NCBI GenBank assembly: GCA_024690695.1
Contig: JAILOS010000076.1
Span: 17,810-81,809, forward strand
Reading direction: 5' to 3'
Source: Oscillospiraceae bacterium
Lineage (GTDB): Bacteria > Bacillota_A > Clostridia > Oscillospirales > Oscillospiraceae
DNA: 64,000 nt
The translations under genes were made by a program, and so were the position numbers. The notes beneath the pieces were generated by a model. It searched no databases. It was given only the letters and a program-made list of their open reading frames with translations, and was not told the DNA's origin. This document shows positions 28,567 through 38,353 of this stretch, in pieces (the first letter of the stretch is position 1; each line of letters opens with the position of its first letter).

Positions 28567-29830
28567 AACGAATCTGTTTGATAGAATCATCAGCAGCAGG
28601 CTGGTGCTGATCATCTTTTCTCTGCTCGTGTCGCTGATCGTCTGGATTTATCTCGCGTCGCAGGACACGGTGGAATTCAAGAAGACTTTTCCCGGCGTTC
28701 GCGTCGAGCTCGTGGGCGAGGATATCCTGCGCAACGCCCGCAACATGGTCGTCACGGACCTTGATACGAACTCGATCACGGTCGAGGTCGTCGGCCCCCG
28801 GCGCGTCGTCAGCGCGCTCTCGTCCGATCAGATCGTCGCGCAGGTGGACGTCAGCAAGCTGACGCAGGCGGCCTATACCTCGCAGACCTACACGGTGCTT
28901 TTCCCGGACGGCACGGATGCGAGCTCCCTTACGACGACCAACCGCACGCCGGAGACCGTGAACTTCATGATCTCCAGCCTGACGCAGAAGACTGTGCCGG
29001 TGCGCGGCAGCTTCGAGGGAACGGTTGCGGTCGGCTTTACGTCCGAGCAGGTGGAATTTGATCCCTCCACGGTCACGGTTTACGGGCCGGAAGCCTATCT
29101 GAAGGACGTGGAATACGCCTGGCTCACCTTCGGCGCTTCGCAGGAGGTCAATTCCACCTATTCTGCGGATACGGGCTTCAGCCTGCGCAACAAGAACAAC
29201 GACGAGTGCTCGACGAAGGGGCTTACCTTCTCGACAGACGTGGTTCGCGCGACGCTGCCGATCATGCGCGTCAAGGAGATCCCGCTCGACGTCAACAGGA
29301 TCTACGGAGCCGGCGCCACCGAGGAAAACACGATCATCACGATCGAGCCGGCTTCCATCCTGCTCGCGGGCGATTCCGCGCTGCTGGACAACCTGAACAA
29401 GATCGTCATCGACACGATCGACTTCACTGATTTCAAGTTTACCGATAAGCGCACCAATATCCCGATCCGCTTTGACAACGAGCTGGAGAATCTCAGCGGC
29501 GTCAGCGAGGCGACCATTACGGTCGAGATCCGCGACGTGGAGGTGAAGGAATTCGTCGTCCAGAACATCCGCTGCCTGCACGTGCCGGAAGGCTACGAGG
29601 CCAAAGCGGAAACGGCCTTCATCACGGTGACGCTGCGCGGGCCGAGCAGCGTGATGAGCGAGATTCGCGCGGAGAATATCCATGCCGACGTAGACCTCAC
29701 GGACTATACGTATTCCACCACGCTTACGCCGAAGATCGTCGTCGACGGCTTCCTGAACGTGGACGCCATCCTTGACGTTCCGAGCGTGACGATCACGGTC
29801 CAGAAGGCAGAGACGGAGGAAACGCCATGA
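28556..29830 (+). CDS. cdaR: CdaA regulatory protein CdaR (YbbR domains)
   Basis: The 424-residue product has one N-terminal membrane helix (about 15-36) and an extracytoplasmic part made of four YbbR repeats, each ending in the typical pattern of V-x-V strands. Relatives bind CdaA and tune c-di-AMP synthesis. ATG 28556 overlaps the cdaA 3' end; an upstream in-frame start at 28541 lacks its own signal. The stop overlaps the next gene by ATGA. Confidence 0.92.
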   Translation: MKNKTNLFDRIISSRLVLIIFSLLVSLIVWIYLASQDTVEFKKTFPGVRVELVGEDILRNARNMVVTDLDTNSITVEVVGPRRVVSALSSDQIVAQVDVSKLTQAAYTSQTYTVLFPDGTDASSLTTTNRTPETVNFMISSLTQKTVPVRGSFEGTVAVGFTSEQVEFDPSTVTVYGPEAYLKDVEYAWLTFGASQEVNSTYSADTGFSLRNKNNDECSTKGLTFSTDVVRATLPIMRVKEIPLDVNRIYGAGATEENTIITIEPASILLAGDSALLDNLNKIVIDTIDFTDFKFTDKRTNIPIRFDNELENLSGVSEATITVEIRDVEVKEFVVQNIRCLHVPEGYEAKAETAFITVTLRGPSSVMSEIRAENIHADVDLTDYTYSTTLTPKIVVDGFLNVDAILDVPSVTITVQKAETEETP

Positions 29831-30234
29831 CGCAGGAGGCCGTTGTCACCAGGCTTTTGCCCGAAGGAATGGCCGAGGTCGCCGTCAAAAGGACCACCGC
29901 CTGCGGCGGCAACTGCGGCAGCTGCGAGAGCTGTGTGTTCGAAAACGAGCTGAAAACGCCGGCGCTCAACCGCATCGAGGCAAAGCCCGGACAGAAGGTG
30001 CTGATCCGCAGCGAGAGCTCCAAAGTATTCGGCGCGGCGATGCTGGTCTACGTGATGCCGCTGCTGTTTTTCCTCTTCGGCTACGCTCTCGCCGTTGTCC
30101 TCGGCCTGTCGGAGAACCTGCGGATCGTGTTCAGCTTCGTTTTCCTGCTGATCGGCGCCGTCGTTCTCGTGCTGAGCCAGCGCCGCAAAAAAGCGGAAAA
30201 CGCCATCACCTTCGAGATCGTCGCATTTCTGTGA
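29827..30234 (+). CDS. SoxR-reducing system RseC-family protein
   Basis: The 135-residue protein has an N-terminal Cys cluster (CGGNCGSCESC, residues 20-30) and two membrane helices (about 73-95 and 100-118). RseC/RsxC-linked proteins are associated with electron transfer complexes of the Rnf type. Here it is fused by a 4-base overlap to cdaR and has no Rnf genes nearby, so its role is open. Confidence 0.8.
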   Translation: MTQEAVVTRLLPEGMAEVAVKRTTACGGNCGSCESCVFENELKTPALNRIEAKPGQKVLIRSESSKVFGAAMLVYVMPLLFFLFGYALAVVLGLSENLRIVFSFVFLLIGAVVLVLSQRRKKAENAITFEIVAFL

Positions 30235-30247
30235 CAGGGAGGCAGCC

Positions 30248-31126
30248 ATGATAAAAAGCATGACGGGCTACGGCAGCGCCAAAGGCACGGTCGAAGGCCT
30301 GGAGATCAGCATAGAGCTCAAGAGCGTCAACAATCGCTTTCTCGATTGCTCCGTTCGTCTTCCGCGCAGCTTTCTGTTCGCGGAGGACTCGGTCAAGGCG
30401 CTCGTGCAAAAACATATCAGCCGCGGAAAGGTCGACGTGTTCGTGACCGTCGATTCCTCCGCCGCCGGAGACATGACCGTCAAGGTCAACGAACCGCTGC
30501 TTCGCGCCTACGTGGAGGCGCTGCGGCATATCGCGGAGGAATACAGTCTTCCGAACGACCTCGGCACGGCGGCGCTCAGCCGCTTTCCCGACGTGCTGAC
30601 GGTAGAAAAAAAGGAACTCGACGCCGAGGCGATCGCAGCGGGCCTTTCCGAGATCGCGGAGAGAGCGCTGCGGGATTTCGACGCAATGCGCCTGCGCGAG
30701 GGCGAAAAGCTGCGCGACGACGTTCTGTCGAAGCTCGAAACGATCGACCGGCTGGTCGCCGCCGTGGAAACGGGATCGCCGAAAACCGTCGAGGAATACC
30801 GCCGCCGTCTTGAACAGCGGATGAACGAGGTCCTCGGCGGCGCCGGGATCGAGGAATCGCGTATTCTGGCCGAAGCGGCGATCTTTGCCGACCGCACCGC
30901 CGTCGACGAGGAGACCGTAAGGCTTCGCAGCCATATGGCTCAGCTCAAGAGCATGGTCGAGGGCGCGTCGCCGATCGGGAGAAAGATCGATTTCCTGGTA
31001 CAGGAGTTCAACCGCGAGGCGAACACGATCGGCTCCAAATGTCAGAATTCCGAGCTGGCCAACGTCGTCGTCGATCTCAAATCCGAGATCGAAAAGATCC
31101 GCGAGCAGATCCAGAATATCGAGTGA
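30248..31126 (+). CDS. yicC: YicC family endoribonuclease-like protein
   Basis: The 292-residue protein starts [11 protein letters not shown], the family hallmark, and ends with the DUF1732-type helix ([15 protein letters not shown]...[19 protein letters not shown]). YicC proteins are RNA endonucleases or RNA-decay helpers. CAGGGAGG precedes ATG 30248. It opens the conserved yicC-remA-gmk-rpoZ-priA block. Confidence 0.93.
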   Translation: MIKSMTGYGSAKGTVEGLEISIELKSVNNRFLDCSVRLPRSFLFAEDSVKALVQKHISRGKVDVFVTVDSSAAGDMTVKVNEPLLRAYVEALRHIAEEYSLPNDLGTAALSRFPDVLTVEKKELDAEAIAAGLSEIAERALRDFDAMRLREGEKLRDDVLSKLETIDRLVAAVETGSPKTVEEYRRRLEQRMNEVLGGAGIEESRILAEAAIFADRTAVDEETVRLRSHMAQLKSMVEGASPIGRKIDFLVQEFNREANTIGSKCQNSELANVVVDLKSEIEKIREQIQNIE

Positions 31127-31133
31127 GGGCGCC

Positions 31134-31397
31134 ATGAAACTCATCAACATCGGCTTCGGCAATCTGATCGCCGCCGAGCGCACCGTATCCATCGTCAGTC
31201 CGGAATCCGCGCCGGTCAAGCGCATGATCCAGGATCTGCGCGAGAAGGGGCTTCTGATCGACGCTTCGTTCGGCCGCAGCACCCGTTCCGTGCTCGTCAT
31301 GGACAGCGGACACGGGATCCTGTCTGCGCTGACGCCCGAGCAGCTGTCGCAGCGTTTTGCAGATAAAGCAGAGGAAGGAGAAAACGAGCATGAGTGA
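31134..31397 (+). CDS. remA: RemA family DNA-binding regulator (DUF370)
   Basis: The 87-residue product starts [20 protein letters not shown], matching RemA/YlzA, the ring-forming DNA-binding protein that activates biofilm matrix and osmolyte genes in Bacillus. It lies 7 bases after yicC and overlaps gmk by 8 bases, which is the conserved order. Confidence 0.93.
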   Translation: MKLINIGFGNLIAAERTVSIVSPESAPVKRMIQDLREKGLLIDASFGRSTRSVLVMDSGHGILSALTPEQLSQRFADKAEEGENEHE

Positions 31398-32001
31398 AAG
31401 AGGAAAGCTGATCGTGATCTCGGGGCCCTCGGGCGCCGGAAAGAGCACCGTGGTTTTCAAGGCCATGGAGGGCAGGGAAGACCTCTGCTTTTCCACCTCC
31501 GTCACCACGCGCAAACCGCGCCCCGGCGAGGTGGACGGGAGAGAATATTTCTTCGTCGATCTCGAGCGGTTTCAGGAGATGATCGACAACGGCGAGCTGC
31601 TGGAGCATGCGACCTACGTCGCCAACTCTTACGGAACGCCGAGAAAATTCGTCGAGGACAAGCTCGAATCCGGGATGAACGTGCTGCTCGACATCGAGGT
31701 GCAGGGCGCGCGCCAGGTGGCGGAAAAGATGCCGGAAGCGGTGAAAATCTTTATCATTCCGCCTTCTCTGGAGGAGCTGGAGCGCCGCCTGAAGGGCCGC
31801 GGGACCGACACGGCCCGAGCCATCGAGGCGAGGCTGATCCGCGCGCGTCAGGAATACGCGGAGGCGGTTTTTTACGACTATATCATCATCAACGACAACG
31901 CCGACCGCGCCGCGGAGGAATTTACCGCGATCATCACGGCCGAGCATTGCCGATACAAAGACCGCGCGGCGTATCTTGCGCCGGCCGGCGGCAAAGAATA
32001 A
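31390..32001 (+). CDS. gmk: Guanylate kinase
   Basis: The 203-residue kinase converts GMP to GDP. It shows the P-loop [11 protein letters not shown] (about 10-20), [17 protein letters not shown] and [14 protein letters not shown] 31390 sits inside the remA end; an upstream in-frame start at 31357 would extend into remA without support. AGGAAGGAG precedes it. Confidence 0.96.
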   Translation: MSERGKLIVISGPSGAGKSTVVFKAMEGREDLCFSTSVTTRKPRPGEVDGREYFFVDLERFQEMIDNGELLEHATYVANSYGTPRKFVEDKLESGMNVLLDIEVQGARQVAEKMPEAVKIFIIPPSLEELERRLKGRGTDTARAIEARLIRARQEYAEAVFYDYIIINDNADRAAEEFTAIITAEHCRYKDRAAYLAPAGGKE

Positions 32002-32041
32002 AAATACTGGCCGCGAATGCGGCGGAATGGAGAAACCCGTT

Positions 32042-32230
32042 ATGATGCTTTATCCCCCCATGGCGGATCTTGTCAGCAAGATCGGCAGCCGCTATCAGCT
32101 TGTGAACCTCGTTGCGCGCCGCGCCCGCGATCTTTCGATGGAAGCGGAAGAAAAGCAGATCCCGCTGGAGCGCAAACCCGTCTCCACCGCGATCGACGAA
32201 GTCTATACCGGCAAGCTCACGCTTCGCTGA
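32042..32230 (+). CDS. rpoZ: RNA polymerase omega subunit
   Basis: The 62-residue subunit supports beta-prime folding. It starts MMLYPPMADLVSKIGSRYQL and contains VNLVARRARDL, the conserved omega core, and ends with the A-I-D-E-V-Y-x-G-K segment. ATG 32042 follows GGAG with 9 bases; an ATG at 32027 is possible. The usual coaBC gene of Firmicutes is missing between it and priA. Confidence 0.92.
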   Translation: MMLYPPMADLVSKIGSRYQLVNLVARRARDLSMEAEEKQIPLERKPVSTAIDEVYTGKLTLR

Positions 32231-32249
32231 GCGCCCGCGCGCTTTGACC

Positions 32250-34499
32250 GTGCCGACGAAAATTGCAAAAATAGCGGTTTCCGCCGCTACATACTGGATC
32301 GACAAGCCGTACGATTATCTCGTCCCCGAGGAGCTGCTCAAGGGCGCGCTCCCCGGGGTCAGAGTCTTGGTACCCTTTTCGGCGGGCAACCGCCTGTGCG
32401 AGGGGATCATCCTCTCCCTGGCCGATTCAAGCGGCTATGAGAAGCTCAAGGCGGTACAGCGGCTGCTCGACGACGAGCCGATCCTTACGGAGGAGCAGAT
32501 CAGGCTGGCGCTGTTCATGCGGGATCGCTTCTTCTGCACGGTCTACGACGCCGTAAAGGCCATTCTGCCTGCCGGCGTCTGGTTCAACGACCGGGGAGAA
32601 CGCCGGGTCAAGGACAAAAAAGTCACGATGCTCCGCCTTGCCGTCGGCACGGAGGAGGCGTCGGAGGCCGCTGCGCGCAGACAGCGACGCTCGCCGAGAC
32701 AGGCGGAGATCCTGCAGCTGCTGTGCAGCTTCGAGGCGCTCGCGCAGCACGACGTTCTGGTGCATACCGGCGCGACGGCCGCTTCCGTCAAGGCGCTGGA
32801 AAAGCAGGAGCTCGTGGAACGCTTTGAGAGGGAGGTTTTTCGCCGCCCGGAGATCAGTGAAACGGAAAGACGTCCGTTCCCGACGCTCAACGAGGCGCAG
32901 ATGCGCGTTTTCGAGGGGCTGGACGCTCTTTCCGGGCAGGACGGCCCGGCGGCCGCTTTGCTCTTCGGCGTCACCGGCAGCGGAAAAACCAGTGTGTACG
33001 TGCATCTGATCCGCCGTCGGCTCGAGGAGGGCCGCTCGGCAATCCTGCTGGTACCGGAGATCGCGCTGACGCCGCAGATGCTGCAGACCTTTTCTTCGTA
33101 TTTCGGGGACGAGGTCGCCGTGCTGCACTCCAGTCTCTCGGTCGGAGAGCGCTACGACGAGTGGAAGCGGATCCGCAGCGGAAAGGCGCATCTCGTCATC
33201 GGCACGCGCAGCGCCGTTTTCGCGCCGGTGCGCGACCTCGGCCTCGTTATCATTGACGAGGAACAGGAAGAAACCTATAAATCGGAAAACACGCCCCGAT
33301 ATCACGCGCGGGACGTGGCAAAATATCTCTGCGCCCGCGCGGGCTGCCTGCTGCTGATGGGCTCGGCCACGCCGGACGTGTCCAGCCGCTATTACGCGGA
33401 AACCGGGCGCTACCGCTTTTTCACGCTCCCGGAGCGCTATAACCGCATGGCGCTGCCGGAGGTGAAGATCGTCGACATGAAGCGCGAGCTTCGGCGCGGC
33501 GTCACCGGCGATATCAGCTCCGTTCTTCGCAGCGAGCTCGAGGAGAACCTGTCCCGCGGCGAGCAGAGCATTCTGTTCATCAACCGACGCGGCGCGCACA
33601 AGCTTATCAGCTGCGGAAGCTGCGGCTATACCTACCGCTGTCCTCGCTGCAGCGTTTCGCTGACCTACCACAGCAGCAACCGGCGGCTGATCTGCCATTA
33701 CTGCGGCTATTCCCGGCGGGTGGATTCCGTCTGCCCGGACTGCGGCGGCGAGCTGCGCTATCTCGGCAGCGGGACGCAGTTCGTCGTGGAGCAGCTTCAG
33801 GAGCTGTTTCCCGGCACGGAGATCCTCCGCATGGACACGGATTCCGTCGCGCCGGTCGGCTCGCACGAGCCGCTTTTCGATCGTTTTCGTGAGGAGAAGA
33901 TCCCGATCATGGTCGGCACGCAGATGGTGACGAAGGGGCTGAATTTTGAAAACGTCACGCTGGTCGGCGTTCTGTCCGCCGATCAGAGCCTCTATGCCGG
34001 CAGCTACCGGGCCGGCGAGCGTACCTTCTCGCTGATCACCCAGGTGGTCGGCCGCAGCGGACGCGGCGAAAAGCCCGGCCGCGCCGTGATCCAGACCTTT
34101 ACGCCGGAAAACCAGACGATCAGACTGGCCGCCGAGCAGGATTACGAGGCTTTTTATCAGGCCGAGATCCAGCTGCGAAGACTTCAGAAGGCGCCGCCCG
34201 TGCAGGATCTTCTGGCCGTCACGGCCAGCGGCGAGAACGAGGAGCAGGTGCAGCGCACGGTGCGCTATATCGCGGACTGGCTGCAAAACGCCTGCGCGCA
34301 AAAACCGGAGACGCGGGTGCTCGGCCCGGTCCCGCTGCCGGTCGTCCGCGTGAACAACCGTTTTCGCTACCGCGTTTACCTCTCCGCACGGGTCGACGGC
34401 GAAGCGCGGCGGACGGTTGCGGAAATCGTGATGAGCTGCAGCCGCGACAAGCGCTTCAAGGGCGTGTCGATTTTTGCGGACAACGATCCGCAGGACTGA
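32250..34499 (+). CDS. priA: Primosomal protein N' (replication restart helicase PriA)
   Basis: This roughly 749-residue superfamily 2 helicase restarts stalled forks. It has the 3'-BD domain at the start, Walker A GVTGSGKTSVY, the Walker B variant DEEQ, and eight zinc Cys (CGSCGYTYRCPRC...CHYCGY...CPDCGG). GTG 32250 begins the family-typical TKIAKIAVSAATYW; TTG 32244 is an alternative and no good Shine-Dalgarno is seen. A much longer in-frame start at 32112 would overlap rpoZ and is rejected. It lies 19 bases after rpoZ. Confidence 0.93.
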   Translation: MPTKIAKIAVSAATYWIDKPYDYLVPEELLKGALPGVRVLVPFSAGNRLCEGIILSLADSSGYEKLKAVQRLLDDEPILTEEQIRLALFMRDRFFCTVYDAVKAILPAGVWFNDRGERRVKDKKVTMLRLAVGTEEASEAAARRQRRSPRQAEILQLLCSFEALAQHDVLVHTGATAASVKALEKQELVERFEREVFRRPEISETERRPFPTLNEAQMRVFEGLDALSGQDGPAAALLFGVTGSGKTSVYVHLIRRRLEEGRSAILLVPEIALTPQMLQTFSSYFGDEVAVLHSSLSVGERYDEWKRIRSGKAHLVIGTRSAVFAPVRDLGLVIIDEEQEETYKSENTPRYHARDVAKYLCARAGCLLLMGSATPDVSSRYYAETGRYRFFTLPERYNRMALPEVKIVDMKRELRRGVTGDISSVLRSELEENLSRGEQSILFINRRGAHKLISCGSCGYTYRCPRCSVSLTYHSSNRRLICHYCGYSRRVDSVCPDCGGELRYLGSGTQFVVEQLQELFPGTEILRMDTDSVAPVGSHEPLFDRFREEKIPIMVGTQMVTKGLNFENVTLVGVLSADQSLYAGSYRAGERTFSLITQVVGRSGRGEKPGRAVIQTFTPENQTIRLAAEQDYEAFYQAEIQLRRLQKAPPVQDLLAVTASGENEEQVQRTVRYIADWLQNACAQKPETRVLGPVPLPVVRVNNRFRYRVYLSARVDGEARRTVAEIVMSCSRDKRFKGVSIFADNDPQD

Positions 34500-34536
34500 G
34501 AACAGGAGCCGCTTATGCGGCGGAACGGAGATAAAG

Positions 34537-35037
34537 ATGGCTCTGAGGAATATTTTGACGAAGGAAGAACCCGCTCTCTATAAAAAATGCCGTCCCGTGA
34601 CGGCTTTCAACGAGCGGCTTCATCAGCTTCTCGACGACATGGCCGAGACGCTGGCGCAGGCCAACGGCGTCGGTCTCGCCGCGCCGCAGGTCGGCGTGCT
34701 GCGCCGGGCCGTGCTCGTGCTGGAGACCAACGTGCCGGAGGGAGAGGATGAGTATATTATCGAACTCATCAACCCCGTCATCGTCGAAAGCTCCGGCGAG
34801 CAGGAGGGAGCTGAGGGCTGCCTGAGCGTACCGGGCGAGTACGGCCTGGTCAAACGCCCGATGAACGTGCGCGTCCGCGCACAGGACCGCTTCGGCGAGT
34901 GGTTCGAGGTCGAAGGGACGGGGCTTACCGCGCGCTGCTTCTGCCACGAGCTCGATCATCTCGACGGCGTGATCTTTACGTCGCACTGTGAGCGGATGCT
35001 CACGGAAGAAGAGCTCCAGAAGCTGGAGACAAGATAA
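34537..35037 (+). CDS. def: Peptide deformylase
   Basis: The 166-residue metalloenzyme removes the formyl group from new proteins. All three motifs are present: GVGLAAPQVG, EGCLSVPG and the metal-binding HELDH. ATG 34537 follows ACGGAG by 6 bases. fmt, the opposing formylation step, follows after 12 bases. Confidence 0.96.
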   Translation: MALRNILTKEEPALYKKCRPVTAFNERLHQLLDDMAETLAQANGVGLAAPQVGVLRRAVLVLETNVPEGEDEYIIELINPVIVESSGEQEGAEGCLSVPGEYGLVKRPMNVRVRAQDRFGEWFEVEGTGLTARCFCHELDHLDGVIFTSHCERMLTEEELQKLETR

Positions 35038-35049
35038 CAGAGGTTCGAC

Positions 35050-35979
35050 ATGCGCATCGTCTTTATGGGAACGCCCGATTTTGCCGAGGCGTCCCTGCGA
35101 AAACTGATCGAAGAGCGTTTTGAGGTCGTCGGCGTCTTTACGCAGCCGGACAAGCCGCGCGGACGCGGAATGGAGCTCGCCTTCTCCCCGGTCAAGGAGC
35201 TCGCTCTGAAGGCGGGCCTGCCGGTCTTCCAGCCGGAGAAGCTGCGCGACGGAACGGCTCTTGCGCAGATCCGCGAGCTGCGCCCCGATATTCTCGTCGT
35301 CGTAGCCTACGGAAGGATCCTGCCGGACGAGATCCTTGCCGCCGCGCCCTTCGGGGCCGTCAACGTCCACGGCTCGCTCCTGCCGAAATACCGGGGCGCC
35401 GCGCCGATCCAGTGGGCGGTGCTGAACGGAGATGAAAAAACCGGGGTCACGACGATGTATCTGGCCCACGAGATGGACAGCGGCGACCTGATCTATTCCT
35501 GCGAGACTCCGATCGGAGAGAAGGAGACCGCCGGCGAGCTTTTCGGCCGGCTCAAGGAGCTGGGCGCTTCGCTGCTGGTCCGCACGCTGCGGGATATCGA
35601 GGCCGGAACGGCGCCCCGCACGCCGCAGAATCACGCCGAGGCCAGCTATGTCTCCATGCTGGACAAGTCTCTGTCGCCGATCGACTGGAACCGCCCGCCG
35701 CGGCTGGTCATGAAGCAGATCTTCGGGCTTCAGCCCTGGCCGGTCGCCACGACTGTGCTGCAGGGGAAGACCTTGCGGGTCTTTGACGCGGATCCCGGAA
35801 GGAGCGCCTGCGGCGCGGAGCCCGGCACCGTCGTCAGCACGGGCGAGCGCGGCGTCGAGGTCTCCTGCTCAGGCGGCACGGTTTTTCTCACCGAGCTGCA
35901 GGCTCCGGGCAAAAAACGGATGAGGGCCGCCGATTATCTGCGAGGCCATGCGATCCGCGAAGGGGAACGCTGCGAATGA
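35050..35979 (+). CDS. fmt: Methionyl-tRNA formyltransferase
   Basis: The 309-residue enzyme formylates initiator Met-tRNA. It begins MRIVFMGTPDFA and carries the folate/active-site segment VNVHGSLLPKYRGAAPIQWA; the C-terminal OB-like domain is present. It overlaps rsmB by ATGA. Confidence 0.96.
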   Translation: MRIVFMGTPDFAEASLRKLIEERFEVVGVFTQPDKPRGRGMELAFSPVKELALKAGLPVFQPEKLRDGTALAQIRELRPDILVVVAYGRILPDEILAAAPFGAVNVHGSLLPKYRGAAPIQWAVLNGDEKTGVTTMYLAHEMDSGDLIYSCETPIGEKETAGELFGRLKELGASLLVRTLRDIEAGTAPRTPQNHAEASYVSMLDKSLSPIDWNRPPRLVMKQIFGLQPWPVATTVLQGKTLRVFDADPGRSACGAEPGTVVSTGERGVEVSCSGGTVFLTELQAPGKKRMRAADYLRGHAIREGERCE

Positions 35980-37295
35980 CCGGCCGGGAAGCCGCGCTGG
36001 CCGCGCTGGAACGCTGCCGCCGGGACGGAGCCTGGTCCTCCGCGGTGCTCGACAGACTGCGCGAAACGGAAAAGCTGGACCGGCGCGAGGCCGCGCTGGC
36101 CGAGAGACTGGCCCTCAGCGTCCTGCAGAACGACCGGTTCTGCGACTATATAATCGGCTGCTTCTGCTCGACGAAGCCGGAGAAGCTCGAGTCAAGGCTT
36201 CTCGATCTGCTGCGGCTCGGTACGGTGCAGATCCTGTTTTTCGACAAGATCCCCGACCGTGCGGCCGTGGACGAGAGCGTGAGGCTGTGCAGAGAGATGC
36301 GTCTCGAACGTGCCGCCGGGCTGGTAAACGCCGTACTGCGCCGCGTCGCGGAGAACCGGGAGAGTCTGCCGGCCGTCCGGGCGGCGGACGAGTGCGAGCG
36401 CCTGGCGATCCGATACAGTCATCCGACCTGGCTCGTGCGCCGTCTCTGCGAGCAGCGAGGCGAGGCCTTTACCGAAGCTTTTCTCGCCGCGAACAACGAG
36501 AGCGCGCCGATCGACCTGCAGATCAACACGCTGAAAATTTCCGTTGAGAACTATACGGCGCTGCTGGAGGAAAAGAAGCTCGCATATCGTCTGCCCGCCT
36601 TTCCGAGCGGCTGCGTCGAGCTTCCGGGCGGCTCCGTATCACAGCTTCCCGGTTACGAAGAGGGCTTTTTCTACGTGCAGGACCGGGCCGCCGCGGCCGC
36701 GGCGGAGATCGCGGAGCCGAAAAGCGGCATGCGCGTGCTTGACGCCTGCGCCGCACCCGGCGGAAAGACCTTCGCCGCGGCGATCCGCATGCGGGGAGAG
36801 GGAAGCGTGCTCGCGCGGGATATCCACGAAAAAAAGCTCCGGCTGGTCCGCGCGGGGGCCGAACGTCTCGGCCTCGCCGGGATCGAAACGGAAGCCGGCG
36901 ACGCCCGCGCCGCCGGGCGGGAGCATCCCGGGGAATTCGACCTCGTGATCGCGGACGTGCCCTGCTCTGGCTTCGGCGTGATCCGCAAGAAGCCGGAAAT
37001 ACGCCGCCGCAGCGAGAAAGACGCCGCCGCGCTGCCCGCGCTGCAGGCGGAAATCCTTGACAGCCTTAGCGGCTGCGTCAGGCCGGGCGGAACGCTTCTG
37101 TATGCCACCTGCACGGTCCTGCGCGAAGAAAACGAGGATCAGATCGCCGCGTTCCTGCGCCGGCATCCGGAGTTTGACCCGGAGGATTTTTCGCTGGGCG
37201 GCATGCAAAGCGAAAACGGCTGTTACACCTTCTGGCCGCATATCGACGGAACAGACGGCTTCTTCGCGGCCAGACTCAGAAGGAAAGAACCATGA
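35976..37295 (+). CDS. rsmB: 16S rRNA (cytosine-967-C5)-methyltransferase
   Basis: The 439-residue enzyme has an N-terminal NusB-like RNA-binding domain (about 1-140) and a methyltransferase domain with motif I LDACAAPGGKTF, the catalytic DVPCSGFG and TCTV cysteines, and the FFAARL end. It is coupled to fmt and rlmN by 4-base overlaps. Confidence 0.95.
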   Translation: MTGREAALAALERCRRDGAWSSAVLDRLRETEKLDRREAALAERLALSVLQNDRFCDYIIGCFCSTKPEKLESRLLDLLRLGTVQILFFDKIPDRAAVDESVRLCREMRLERAAGLVNAVLRRVAENRESLPAVRAADECERLAIRYSHPTWLVRRLCEQRGEAFTEAFLAANNESAPIDLQINTLKISVENYTALLEEKKLAYRLPAFPSGCVELPGGSVSQLPGYEEGFFYVQDRAAAAAAEIAEPKSGMRVLDACAAPGGKTFAAAIRMRGEGSVLARDIHEKKLRLVRAGAERLGLAGIETEAGDARAAGREHPGEFDLVIADVPCSGFGVIRKKPEIRRRSEKDAAALPALQAEILDSLSGCVRPGGTLLYATCTVLREENEDQIAAFLRRHPEFDPEDFSLGGMQSENGCYTFWPHIDGTDGFFAARLRRKEP

Positions 37296-38353
37296 AAAAA
37301 GACGTCGTTTCCATGCTCCCCGAAGAGCTCGAAGAGGATTTCAGCCGGCTCGGCGAGCCGAAATACCGCGCCGCGCAGGTCTTTCGCTGGATCCATCGGG
37401 GGGTTCGGGACTTTGATGAGATGAGCGATCTGCCGCTCTCGCTCCGTCAGAAGCTCGCCGCGGAATATGAAATGCACCGTCCGACGGTGCTGAAAAAGCA
37501 GGTCTCCGCGATCGACGGCACGGTCAAGCTCCTCTGGGAGCTCTGCGACGGGCAGGCGGTCGAGACGGTCGTCATGAGCTATAAGCACGGCAACACCGTC
37601 TGCGTTTCCTCACAGGTCGGCTGCCGGCAGGGCTGCGCCTTCTGCGCTTCGACGATCGGCGGTCTCGTGCGCAATCTCAAGCCCTCGGAGATCCTGGACG
37701 AGGTGCTGTTTTCCCAGCTTGAAACCGGAAAGACGATCTCGAACATCGTTCTGATGGGCATCGGGGAACCGCTGGACAATTTTGACAACGTGCTCCGTTT
37801 CCTGCAGCTTGTGAATCATCCGCAGGGGCTCAACATCGGGATGCGGCATATCTCGCTGTCGACCTGCGGCCTGATCGAGCGCTTTGACGAGCTGGCCGAG
37901 CGGGATCTGCAGCTCACGCTGTCGGTCTCCCTGCACGCGCCGGACGACGAGACGCGCTCGAAGCTCATGCCGGCCAACCGCGGCCGCGGCGTCGAGGCGC
38001 TGATGGACGCCTGCAGACGGTATTTTCAGAAAACGGGACGCCGCATCTCCTTTGAATATGCGATGATCGACGGCGTGAACGATACGCAGCGGCACGCGGA
38101 TCTGCTGGCACAGCGCGCGAGAGAGGTCGGCGCGCACGTCAATCTGATCCCGCTCAACCGCGTGGAGGAGCGCGCCTTCCGCCCGTCCACCTCCGGTCAC
38201 ATGAAAGCCTTTATTAAGCTGCTGGAGGAGCGCGGCGTGAACGTAACGGTACGCCGACGCCTCGGCAGCGACGTCGACGCCTCCTGCGGCCAGCTTCGGC
38301 GCCGGATGGAGCGCGGACGGGAAAGCGCGGAAAAAGAGGAAGTGAAAACGTGA
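37292..38353 (+). CDS. rlmN: Dual-specificity 23S rRNA/tRNA adenine-C2 methyltransferase
   Basis: The 353-residue radical SAM enzyme modifies A2503 of 23S rRNA and A37 of some tRNAs. The CxxxCxxC cluster is visible in GCRQGCAFC, and the conserved methylated Cys is in DASCGQLR near the C-terminus. It is coupled at both ends by 4-base overlaps. Confidence 0.96.
   Translation: MKKDVVSMLPEELEEDFSRLGEPKYRAAQVFRWIHRGVRDFDEMSDLPLSLRQKLAAEYEMHRPTVLKKQVSAIDGTVKLLWELCDGQAVETVVMSYKHGNTVCVSSQVGCRQGCAFCASTIGGLVRNLKPSEILDEVLFSQLETGKTISNIVLMGIGEPLDNFDNVLRFLQLVNHPQGLNIGMRHISLSTCGLIERFDELAERDLQLTLSVSLHAPDDETRSKLMPANRGRGVEALMDACRRYFQKTGRRISFEYAMIDGVNDTQRHADLLAQRAREVGAHVNLIPLNRVEERAFRPSTSGHMKAFIKLLEERGVNVTVRRRLGSDVDASCGQLRRRMERGRESAEKEEVKT

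Noticed and set aside
32112..32249. N-terminal extension of PriA
   Set aside because: It would overlap most of rpoZ; the family-typical sequence begins at 32250.
33256..33270. DEEQ instead of DEEH in PriA motif II
   Set aside because: I believe this occurs in other clostridial PriA proteins and does not suggest inactivation.
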